This document shows positions 55,386 through 64,000 of a stretch of DNA of 64,000 nucleotides, one piece after another. Position numbers and translations under genes: made by a program. Source of the DNA: Anastrepha obliqua (taxonomy: Eukaryota; Arthropoda; Insecta; Diptera; Tephritidae); contig NC_072895.1 in assembly GCF_027943255.1 (NCBI RefSeq), forward strand, positions 23,038,001 to 23,102,000, read 5' to 3'. Below the pieces are notes generated by a model. It ran no database searches and was not told the origin of the DNA. It worked only from the letters and a program-made list of their open reading frames with translations. Position 1 is the stretch's first letter. Each line of letters begins with the position of its first letter.

Positions 55386-57550
55386 TAGGTTAGGTTAGGT
55401 CAGCCAGGTTGCTTGTCCCAGACACGATACTCGGTGGCCCTAAGGCCTATTGTGATACCAGCATTCGATCTCCATCACCTAAGTAAGTTGCTTAAACCAC
55501 TTCAATCTTTTTAAAAGGGCTACTAGTCTCTCCAGTGAGACATTTGGCAATTTTTCCAGCTCTTCAAAGACATAATCGCCAAGATATTTGTCACGGCTTC
55601 TGTGAAGTGCAGGACATTCATTGAGGAGGTGTTGTACTGACTCAATTTCTTTTTCAACTCCACAACCCCTGCAGAAATCATTGTGAGGTACACCCATTTC
55701 ACTGGCTAAGGTTCCAATAATGCAGAGACCCGTTGTAACAGTTGTGAGGACGCTGATAGTTGATCTGTTGAATCCAACCAGACATTTTGTCCTTTTTAGA
55801 TTCAGTTTTGTCCAGAGCGCTTTGAAGACGTTTCAGTTAGTAGCCAGAGTCCTCCTTCTGTTGGTTTCCGCGATTACGCTCAAGTGAATCACAGTGTACA
55901 GTTCGTTTAGAGCAATGCCTATGTCCTCTACCACTCGCTGAAGCTCAAACGCTGAGCCTTTCCTTGCACACTCATCCGCTCTTTCATTTACCTCCACTCC
56001 AGAGTAGCCGGGGAGCAACAAAGTGTGGTGTTGTGTTATTGGGTAAGCAAAAGCGACCTCCTGCATTCTAGAACATATCTTGAATTGATGTGCGTTGAGG
56101 CCGGAGCCCAGATTGCTGCTTGACTAACAACAAAATTATTAAGGTTTGCCGGAGGTGCTATCGTTTTTGCTGCTTTGTCTGTAGCATAGATCTCAGCTTG
56201 GAACACGCTACACCGGTCTTGGAGTCTAAAGGAGTAACAACATTTGCCTACAGTAACAAAAGTGGCACTCAATTCGTAGTTAAATTTGTGAAAAAAAGTA
56301 ACGAAAAATGGCATGACTGGGCACAACTCCAACTCGTTATTGGAAATTTCGATTCGGTATAAATATGTAATTCGATTTACTCAGTCAGCTCATTTCCATG
56401 TTGACCGCAATAAGGTAAATTATATCTGTTCTTATTTAGGTCCATGAAAATCTGCTTTCAACATGTCGCGATGAATGGAGTGGAGATGGAATACCTTGGA
56501 TTATTCCAAATATATTGAGAAAAGGATACCCAAATTCATAAAGGTACAGAGTGCGCCCACTTAGGCCTGTAAGTAAATTGTGAAACCACTAGTTTCTCCT
56601 CTGAAACTAGTTCCCAATGTGGTGAAACGACTTCCTCTCTCAGATAAACGATAAACTACTATGGCAGCCTGCCGCTTCCAAGCCCACAAGTTTTTGCAAG
56701 AAATAAGACAGCGACATCTCGTCATCTGGCAAGATTAGGGCAATGGTAGAGCAAGTGTTCAACGCTCGCTATCTAATCCTCGAATCTCAGCTGCCACAGA
56801 AGTCACTAGAGGTAAACTAAATACGTGCCCCATATGTTGCCATTAGGCGATGATACTAGCCACCGTTCTAATGGAAGGCCGGTATATATAGATGAGAGAC
56901 TTAGTTCTCTATTCATTGCTTCTAATCCGGACCTATCTATGATATATATCTCATAAGTGAGCTCCATGGCCCATCTACTGTTGCCTTGCGTGTTGTAGAC
57001 CTACCTATTCTAAAGCTTACTTGAGTACAAAGGGATGCCTATACCTATGTTGGATAAAATTGACTGATTTAAGATCAGTTACTCTCCAACCCAGCTCATC
57101 AACAATGTCCTCAAATGTCTCTGCGGTTAGGAATCCTGACAATGTTCGTTGTGCACTTCTTAGCCAGCTCATTATTCCATTCACATTTTTCTGGGATTAG
57201 TGTGGAAAATTTATTTTCAAAACGGATTTGGGGAGCACAGTACTTTAGCTCTCTATGTGTTTCAGAAAGAGTAACTCCGAGTGCCAATATCTGAAATTTT
57301 TCCAGAGCACGCATGCATTTAGTCTGATTCAGCTTCAGTGAGACGGAAATTTTTCAGAGATATGGAAGAAGATCCAATATAGTCGAATAGTCTTGGCTGG
57401 GATATAAGGCAGCGCTCCTGGGATAAATATTTGTGCTGCGTTTGTAACTTTTCCATTTTGCTCTTGCCTACCAGTATTTTCCAAAGTTGGGCACCAAGCA
57501 GTGACACCGTAAAAGAGTATGAGCCTCACATTCATCATTTTCAAAAACAA
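55386..57550 (-). pseudogene. LINE relic: RT thumb, RNase H, zinc tail, TAACC tail
   Basis: Minus strand. 57550-57320 reads LFYGVTAWCPTLEN and AAQIFIPGALPYIPAK (RT thumb). 56332-56150 reads SFRLQDRCSVFQAEIYATDK with VSQAAIWA (start of RNase H, first Asp not clear). 56066-55833 reads LLLPGYSGVEVNERADECAR (the WVPGH box changed to LLPGY). 55697-55479 reads MGVPHNDFCRGCGVEKEIES and VQHLLNECPALHRSR, a complete CxxC-H-C knuckle, then LERLVALLKRLKWFKQL. The 3' end in minus orientation is GACCTAACCTAACCTAG. I join the blocks into one relic because order and strand fit, but 56380-57110 is unreadable and two elements are possible. Confidence 0.75.
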
Positions 57551-57809
57551 CCAATAGGGTGATTAGTTTTGTGCCACCTTGTGCAACAGAAAATCAATTA
57601 GGCTGGATTACAACTTTGTACAACAAAACCTCTCAGTAAGTTATTCTGCTTAATAAATACACTAATGTCATTTTGTTGCAACAAAAGATCTAAATTTGGG
57701 GGGAAAGAGGTGAAGGAAAACGATAGGGCGAAAAGGAGAGGGATGGGGGGGTTGGGTATTTGTGGACTATGAACCAATTTGCCGTTGCAGAAAAGAAGTC
57801 AGAAACCAG
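57551..57809. other. Spacer, no feature
   Basis: Contains GGGGGGAAAGAGGTGAAGG-type purine-rich DNA at 57696-57750; no gene. Confidence 0.35.
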
Positions 57810-58700
57810 ATGCTTAAATCTTACTCACACGAGAGCTGGGCAGCTGAAGCAGGTGCTGAGACAATTCCCCTTCATCCTCCATACAGCTGACGCAAAACAG
57901 AGTTGAAGTAATTCCGAGTCTCACGGCATGTATACCCCGCGGATAGTGCCCCATGAGGATGCCCACAAAATTTGAGAGCTGAGATTTTGTCATCCTCAAA
58001 ATATCCCTCGAACGCCTCATATCCAAACGTGGCCAGAAGGACTTCGCGACCTTACACGTTCGTGTACTTGCCGAGCGCTCGCTGAGTTGGTGCAAAGCCC
58101 ATTCTTCCAGGAGTAGAGCGCAGTTTGTCAAGGGGATCTCGATCCTTTCATTTCACGGGCACACTGCCTTTCAGGTCCCTTGTCTGGCCAGCTCGTCGGC
58201 TTCGCAGTTTCCAGCAATATCACTGTCACCAGGTACCCAAATTATCCTTCTGTCGAAGAATTCTGATGCAATCGAGAGAGAGACCAGGCATTCACTGACC
58301 AGTTTCGAATGCACCATAATAGAGCCCAGGGCCCTAATTGCCGCTTGGCTATCGGAGTAAATGTTTACCTTCTTAACAGTTATTACCCAAGTAAGTAGCC
58401 AGTCAGCTGCTTCTTTGATTCCGGCCACCTCTGCTTGGAATACACTACAGTGATCCGGTAACCTGAATTTGGGTTTAATGGGGAGCTCTTTGCCGAATAC
58501 TCTTCCTCCAACCCTACCGTCCAACTTCGAGCAATCCATGAACAGGTTAACTAGGCTCTGTCTCCAGGTGTTGACCGCGGTCTATTCCTCCCTTGATGGA
58601 ATATGGGTGGAATAGCTAGTTAATTGCTTTGAGGAACTTCGCATCAGCTTCGCTGGCCATTTCAATAGCGACCCTATCCATAGTGATAAAGATCTTCTTC
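57810..58700 (-). pseudogene. LINE relic: RNase H and tail, family shared with 61.9 kb
   Basis: The minus-strand frame 58539-58171 reads LDGRVGGRVFGKELPIKPKF, LPDHCSVFQAEVAGIKEAAD, KVNIYSDSQAAIRALGS (intact core), IIWVPGDSDIAGNCEADELA (GH changed to GD). 58131-57814 reads SFWPRLDMRRSRDILRMTKS, LSNFVGILMGHYPRGIHAVR and ITSTLFCVSCMEDEGELSQH, the zinc tail with one Cys/His partner decayed. It is among the least damaged RNase H relics here. Upstream RT is absent beyond about 58700. A second, inverted copy is at 61860-62545. Confidence 0.85.
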
Positions 58701-59951
58701 TGGTGAAAGGAATGTCTGACCACCCTTTACTTCTAAAACATTGTTGCTTTCTCTTTCTTTTCTCTTCATCCTATCTTCTCGCTTGTCCCAACGTTATATT
58801 CACACATACACACCTTTGGCTGACCTATATTTACTAACTTTCGAATAGAAACCGACTCTCGTTGCACCAGTAAATGTTCCGTTAGATGCAGAATTGTTGA
58901 TTGGACTAACGATCCGCCTGAAGCTCTTGCATCTTAACAAATTGTCCGTCAAACCTGCAACCCACTCAACCCATCAATAACCTTCGCACTGAGCAACAAA
59001 CAGACGTACCAACATTCATACAAATCCAACCGGTACTGGGTTTTTCTCCAGTTTTTCCCACGTGTATGTACATATGTATATTTGGCGAATGGTGTACCAT
59101 TTTTTTGCATTACTTTTGTGCCACCTTTGAATGACCGTTGCTTTTACAATACAAACCTACTACAACGCACACACACAGACAGTCGTGCACTTATTTATTT
59201 CTACGATTACTTCGGTCCTTTTAGTAGCCTTCATTGTTTGGCTTGTAGCTTTCACTACAAAGTTAATGGTTTCGTGCTCACTGATGTTTAACTCGTTTGA
59301 AAAAATACGAAAAGGGATAAAATTAAAAGTTAGAAGAAAATTTTAAAATAAAATAAAATAAATGCAATGGAGTTGATAATAAATGAATGTGAAGCCACAT
59401 AAAGTACAACGAGTATTCTTTATCTTCCACATACACGCACACGCGCACACATATATATGGAGCACTACATTCAGATTTAGATGCTAAAGCAATAAAAAGC
59501 GGAGACAGACAATAGTAATAAATATTGCTGGCGAAAAGGATGTGCATCAAAGAGTGCAGGGAAGCAGCAAAATAGCAAGGAAAAGCAAGTGAAATCAGTG
59601 CAGTGAACTGTATTACAATGCATTTCAGGCAATTCAGGCAACTAAAAGTGAATGCAATAATAAGCACTAATAAATGGGCACAAATGTAGGTACCTCCTTC
59701 AAAGGCGTTTTGCCAAAGCTACTTCTTCAATAAACGGTAGATAGTTTCATACGAACACCTTTTTCATAGTTTGAATGTACCAGGAATGTACTCGGAATGT
59801 ACTTTCCTGCTGAAGGCAAACATTTTTAGGAGCTATTAATTGATACTTTCCGTGCACGACACTTCTGCCTATGCGTTTGTCGGCGGCGCACTAGGGAACG
59901 CCCAAAGCTAACTTGACTTAGCCTTTGAATTGAATTTCGAAATTTGGTGTA
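58701..59951. other. Non-coding DNA, no recognised gene
   Basis: Short frames at 59082-59667 are unrecognised. A CACACGCACACGCGCACACA-like tract lies at 59434-59452, and AATAAAATAAAATAAA at 59346-59362. Confidence 0.4.
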
Positions 59952-60702
59952 TTAAGGTAGTAGTCCGGTGTAACGACCGAAATTTCGACGTTTTTTCATG
60001 AATCTTTAAAAAAAAAAAAAATGCGATTGTTTTAAGGTTTTTACATGTTTTTATTGGTGTTCTGAAGTATATAAAATAAAATTTTTTAAGTTAAATTTAT
60101 ATTAATTTGTTTAAAATTTTTGACGTCAAAGTGGAGTCCTTAAAAAAAGGATGAGTTGGTTCGGGGAAACACACAGCCTGCCATAAGCATATGAAATAAA
60201 AAATTCAAACTGATTCTTATTCTGTAGACTTTATTTTAGGTCCCGAACCAAACACATACATAAAAACAAAAAAAAAAAACAAAAAAAAAATTGCGAACTT
60301 GTGAAAAAAGTTCTCAAAATCTAATTTTTTTCTTCATAAATTGTTTAAATTAAATAGTTTATTATTAAAAAATTAAATGTTTTAATAGTCCGGGATCTAG
60401 ATAAGTGTGTCTAGAAGAACGGGTTAAATTTTTAGCCAAATCGGTTGAATAGTTTTGAGTCAGTGATTCCCCGAAATTTCGAAAACATGGTTTTGAGAAA
60501 AGCGCGTTTAAAATTTTGACAACAGCTGCTGCTGGCGTGTCACACGCTTTCATACACACTACGCCGCGCTCTCTACTTTTAGCTATAACTTTAAAAATAA
60601 TTAAAATTTTAGTCTGAAATTTTTATAGTATATTTTTAAGATGTTTTTCTTCCGAAAAATGTAAAAAAATCGATTTTTTGAACCCGTCACACCGGGAATT
60701 AA
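59952..60702. mobile_element. TTAA-flanked DNA element T4
   Basis: The left end is TTAAGGTAGTAGTCCGGTGT then AACG. The right end in reverse complement from 60702 is TTAATTCCCGGTGTGACG. GTCCGGTGTAACG versus TCCCGGTGTGACG is the clearest TIR match. Interior modules: CCAAATCGGTTGAATAGTTT at 60438, TTTTGAGAAAAGCGCGTTTA, CTATAACTTTAAAAAT, AAAAATCGATTTTTTGAA at the right end. These recur in order in the 37.9-kb and 15.9-kb elements. No ORF. Confidence 0.7.
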
Positions 60703-61097
60703 TAAAGCTGAAAACCAAATTGCTTCCCGGTGGAAATACATTTATTCAATTATCAATAAGACACATTAAAAGAAAAATAATGAAAAATTTGTATAGTTAC
60801 TTTTTTTGTACTGTATATAAAAACCACTTGAGAAGTATAGTAATAAGTTGAAAAGCGAGAAAATTATTATCCAACGAGAAAGATGAGTATATTGACTCCA
60901 TGGAATTGTTATTTTTTTTTTTGCAAAAGTAACTACGTTTTACTTTGTTCCTTTCTCTCCTTCTTCTTCCTTTTTCCAGAAAATTAATCACACACATTTC
61001 AGTTCTACTTTTTCACCCACTTGCACGAAAATGAGATTATTCCGAAATGTCATGGAATGATAGATAAGTTATTTGCATTTTATTGTTGCTTATTCGA
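60703..61097. other. AT-rich spacer
   Basis: No feature recognised. Confidence 0.35.
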
Positions 61098-61384
61098 CCA
61101 CTGTAGCCTAATGGGTGCGTGATTACCATTCGAAATTCACAGAGAGAACTTAGGTTTGAATCTCGGTGAAACACCAAAACGAAGAAACAGCTTTTTCTGG
61201 TAGCGGTCGCCCCTCGGCAGGCAATGAAAACCTCTGATTGTATTTCTGCCACGAAAAGGCTCCTCATAAAAATATCTGCCGTTCGGAGTCGGCTTGAAGC
61301 TATAGGTCTCTCCATTTGCGGATCCACATTACGACACACACCACAAATAGGAGGAGGAGCTCGGCCAAACACCCAAAAAGGGGG
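61098..61384 (+). repeat. SINE copy, nearly full length
   Basis: The head CCACTGTAGCCTAATGGG (A-box slightly shortened) is followed by TGCGTGATTACCATTCG, AATTCACAGAGAGAACTTAG and the B-box GGTTTGAATCT. The body is complete: GTAGCGGTCGCCCCTCGGCA, GCCGTTCGGAGTCGGC, CACCACAAATAGGAGGAGGA, GCTCGGCCAAACACCC, AAAAAGGG. Only the last CGCCAATTA-type end is missing. This is the best copy for a consensus. Confidence 0.92.
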
Positions 61385-61411
61385 AATAACTTCATAGCGT
61401 TTTTACCAAAG

Positions 61412-61800
61412 ATTTTTATTTAAACAAAAATTATATCAATAAGTTAATCAATTACAAGTATATATTCGCCGTTGCTGTTTACAACCTCTTCCCACGTCTT
61501 AACCAATCAAAGAAGTTGTTGAGCTCGTTTTTAAGGACCTCTTAGGTCCTCTTAGCGAATGTAACGCACTTCATCACACATCATATGGTTTGTCAAGGAG
61601 CGGAAAAGATGGTAATCGGTCGGTGCAAGGTCCGGAGAATACGTCGGATGCTGGAGAACCTCCCGTTTGAGCTATGGGAGTGCGGCTTCGGCGACTTGTG
61701 CGACATAGAGCCTGGTGTTGTCGTGATTTACCTCATTCTTGTTATATGGAGTCGTTGTCTGATGGAATTCACTGGAGAGGACGACATCAGTTAAAAAGCT
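61412..61800 (-). pseudogene. Mariner relic, same family as 53 kb
   Basis: Its plus-strand text follows the 53-kb relic step by step: TATATTCGCCGTTGCTGTTT, AAAGAAGTTGTTGAGC, CATATGGTTTGTCAAGGA, CGGTGCAAGGTCCGGAGAAT, ACGTCGGATGCTGGAGAACC and AGTGCGGCTTCGGCGAC. These encode the mariner C-terminus and the decayed second catalytic block on the minus strand. Small indels disrupt every frame. The plus frame at 61585-61794 is antisense to it. Confidence 0.75.
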
Positions 61801-61859
61801 AGAGCATTGGAAACAGCGGAGCGCTTCGAACTACTCCTACTCTAGCACTTAATGTAGTG

Positions 61860-62545
61860 TTAAATGTGGTACCTACAGAAATCGCAAGCAGAATTGCCGC
61901 TGCACGTACCGCAATCAGACTGAGGGGCTTGGGCTATAGGCTCGATCTCACATATGGGCACTCAAGCATCCTCAGAAACTTTGAGTTCATCCCCTCGTCG
62001 ACGGATCAGTGGGTGCCCTTAGTCTAGGCGGAACTTTCTCCATCCATATTCCATCAAGGGAGGAGTGGACCGGGGGTTACACTTGGGAGTAGGGCCTGGT
62101 TAACCTGTTCACGGATGGCTCGAAGTTGGATGGTTCGGTTGGAGGAGGAGTTTCCTGCAAAGAGCCCCAGGCTCTATTATGGTACACTCAAAACTGGTCA
62201 GTGAATGCCTGGTCTCTCTCTCGATTGCATCAGAATTCTTCGACATAAGGATAATTTGGGTACTGGTCATAGTGGCATTGCTGGAAACTGCGAAGCCGAC
62301 AAAACAAGGGACCTATGAGGTAGTGTGCTCGCGAAAGGAGAGGTTCGGGATCTGCTTGACGAACTCCGCTCTACTCCTGAAAGGATGGGCTTTGCAGCAA
62401 CTTAGCGAGCGCTGGGCAAGTACACGAACATGTAAGGTCGCGAAATCCTTCTGGCCACGTTTGGAGCGGAGGTGTTCGAGGGATATTCTGAGAATGGCAA
62501 AATCTCATCATTCAAATTGGGCATTCTCACGGGGATAGGGATCTT
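61860..62545 (+). pseudogene. LINE relic: RNase H region, plus strand
   Basis: The plus strand reads EIASRIAAARTAIRLRGLGY and YGHSSILRNF (RT-RNase H connector). Then, frameshifted, LFTDGSKLDGS-like sequence at 62115-62135, and a deletion from the GG(V) strand into the region shared with the 57.8-kb copy: MVHSKLVSECLVSLSIASEF, FFDIRIIWVL, IAGNCEAD, SFWPRLERRCSRDILRMAKS. The catalytic SDSQAA segment is inside the deletion. It is the same subfamily as 57810-58700 in opposite orientation and the only plus-strand RNase H LINE in the window. Confidence 0.8.
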
Positions 62546-63744
62546 TTAATGACTATGGAAAAGTGCATTCGGTAATTCTGCGCAAATTTCAATCGCAATA
62601 AAATAACTCTAGTTTAGACAAGCAGTTTGTTCTACTTTTGTGGAATCCCCTACCTTCAAGGTTGTTCATCTCCAAGCAAGAAGCAGCATTTCTAGTATTT
62701 CAAGAACATTTGTAAATTGTTAAATAGATTAAATTCTCAAAGTAACTTTTTTTATCAAACGTAGGTAAATTATCATTTACGATAATTCCACTTAATACTT
62801 TGTAGCTGTACTTTTCATAATAACAGAATCATTATCAGAAAATTCATAGTGTGGTTGCAAGCATAAAACCAACTACGCCTTAATTCATTCATTATGTAAG
62901 TAACACACTAAGCCGAGCACACACACACCCACACACAAAGGTGCATATTTACTTCGAAACGCCTATTCATTGCATCCGTCGTATAATTTTCTTCATTAAG
63001 GCACAGTTATAGTGGCAGCCAAGACGGTTGGTTGCTGCCTTCAAGGAGCCAGCAGGGACTATAAATAATAACTAGGCCAACACTGTAATGCATAGATACC
63101 AAATTTCGTTGGCAACATAACTGGCGCATCGTTAGTGTGTGTGTGTGTGCGCGCGTTACTGCAAGGTAAATTAATTTTGAAAATTAATACACTAATGCAA
63201 TATCAACAACAGCGGTTACTGCTGCAGCTCGAGTTTCGCTGGAAAGTTAGGTAACAATGCCAAAATCTGACAGCATTCAGTAGAAAAGTAATTATATATT
63301 ATTCTACTACGAATGCAATTTAAGGTGAGCACAATAAGCATATGAGTGAGTTCTGCTGTATCAGATTCATATAATATGCAGGCACACGCACACATACCTG
63401 CATTGCTAATATTTGAAATGTGCAACTGACAAGCGGTCTGTCATTCTCTGTTTCATATGAACGTAAGCAGGAGGCGATGCGATGTTAGTGGAGTGCCTCA
63501 GCTAAAATGCAACAGTAAATCAGCAAAGGTGACAGCTAATTTGTGAAGAGCTTACCTAGAGGTGCATATAAATACACACAGCTATACAAACATACATACA
63601 CACATACATACATACATACATATTTACATACATACCTCTGTAAATACTTCATGATTAGACAACTGGATTTGTGCTTGCGTAAAATTAGTTTTGTACCTGC
63701 TCCGGTGCCTATGCGAAACGTGAAAATGTCAAGCCGCAAAATAA
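62546..63744. other. Non-coding DNA with microsatellites
   Basis: (TG)n lies at 63134-63155 and (CATA)n at 63588-63638. The frames at 63536-63784 read through the latter. No element ends recognised. Confidence 0.45.
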
Positions 63745-63885
63745 GTTTTTCTAATAGCGGTCGCAACTCTGCAAGAAATGGCATACCGCCGGGTATATTT
63801 ATTCAGGATTTATCTGTGCTATGGCAGCTTAAAGCTATAGGTCCCCCTCTTTATGGAAGATTCTTAAGATGCTCACTACAACTCG
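63745..63885 (+). repeat. Degraded SINE body
   Basis: TTTTTCTAATAGCGGTCGCA, GCAAGAAATGGCATACCGCC, GGGTATATTTATTC, AGCTTAAAGCTATAGGTCCC and CCCTCTTTATGGAAGA follow the SINE body in order with about a quarter of bases changed. The head and 3' end are missing. Confidence 0.6.
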
Positions 63886-64000
63886 GACAATCACTTAAAA
63901 AAGGAGACAATCTGAATTATACACTCGCATGAGCTTAAACAGACTCACAAGTATTCTTTGGTCTACTCCGATCTCTGCTACCTTACGGGTTCCAGTCTAA

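Noticed and set aside
55386..55402. TTAGGTTAGGTTAGG-like run as an insect telomere repeat
   Set aside because: Only two to three units, at the 3' end of an antisense LINE relic; Diptera lack TTAGG telomeres.
61585..61794. 69-codon plus-strand frame
   Set aside because: Antisense to a mariner relic matching the 53-kb copy.
1..64000. CRISPR array, rRNA genes or bacterial operons
   Set aside because: The window is eukaryotic; no regularly spaced short repeats with unique spacers, no rRNA-like sequence and no prokaryotic gene organisation were seen.

Overview
The window is eukaryotic, AT-rich, repeat-dense DNA. It most probably comes from a higher dipteran, and a tephritid-type fruit fly is my best guess. 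The reasons are the mix of repeats: many Tc1/mariner relics, I/LOA-type LINEs with RNase H, RTE LINEs, a tRNA-derived SINE in about ten copies, dispersed (CA)n, (ATAC)n and (CAA)n microsatellites, and intergenic sequence in the style of Drosophila. The species assignment is inference. I recognise no host protein-coding gene. The one long intact reading frame (18168-21161, 997 codons) belongs to a retrotransposon. A candidate non-coding first exon (about 35281-35771, plus strand) and a motif-rich, repeat-free block (about 13840-14300) are the only hints of host genes or regulation.

Layout. 1-3415: dispersed TGGCAACCCT-motif repeats around ordinary AT-rich DNA. 3688-10490: a mariner deletion derivative and three LINE relics on the minus strand. 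11604-17675: a TTAA-ended DNA element containing mariner sequence, microsatellite-rich DNA, a dispersed repeat, a SINE and another mariner. 17907-21210: a complete RTE-clade LINE with an intact ORF and a 13-bp target-site duplication. 23041-25230: three different mariner-family relics side by side, all on the minus strand. 26450-31330: LINE fragments, a SINE and a tandem array of about 465-470 bp units. 31620-33156: a decayed KRBA2/Ginger-type DDE integrase gene. 35281-35771: the candidate first exon. 36507-40535: a tRNA-like SINE head, two TTAA-ended elements, a non-autonomous Helitron, a second copy of the 3.7-kb mariner derivative and a SINE tail. 41870-46140: two AT-rich degenerate tandem arrays around a LINE 3' end. 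46268-50709: SINEs, LINE ends and a 695-bp long-TIR element. 51880-62545: RTE-like and RNase H-type LINE relics, two copies of one mariner family, a fourth TTAA element and more SINEs. 63745-63885: a degraded SINE.

How the parts relate. The intact RTE (EN plus RT in one ORF, GAA-rich 3' tail) is the only plausible source of retrotransposition activity here. The SINE copies that keep their 3' end finish in a short motif resembling the RTE 3' end, so RTE may be the SINE's partner LINE. The TTAA-ended elements, the Helitron, the mariner derivatives and the 695-bp element have no intact transposase in the window and would need enzymes supplied in trans. Orientation is skewed: SINEs mostly plus, RNase H LINEs and mariners mostly minus. 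All alignments behind these statements were made by eye. Element boundaries are therefore approximate unless a TIR, TSD or terminal motif is cited.
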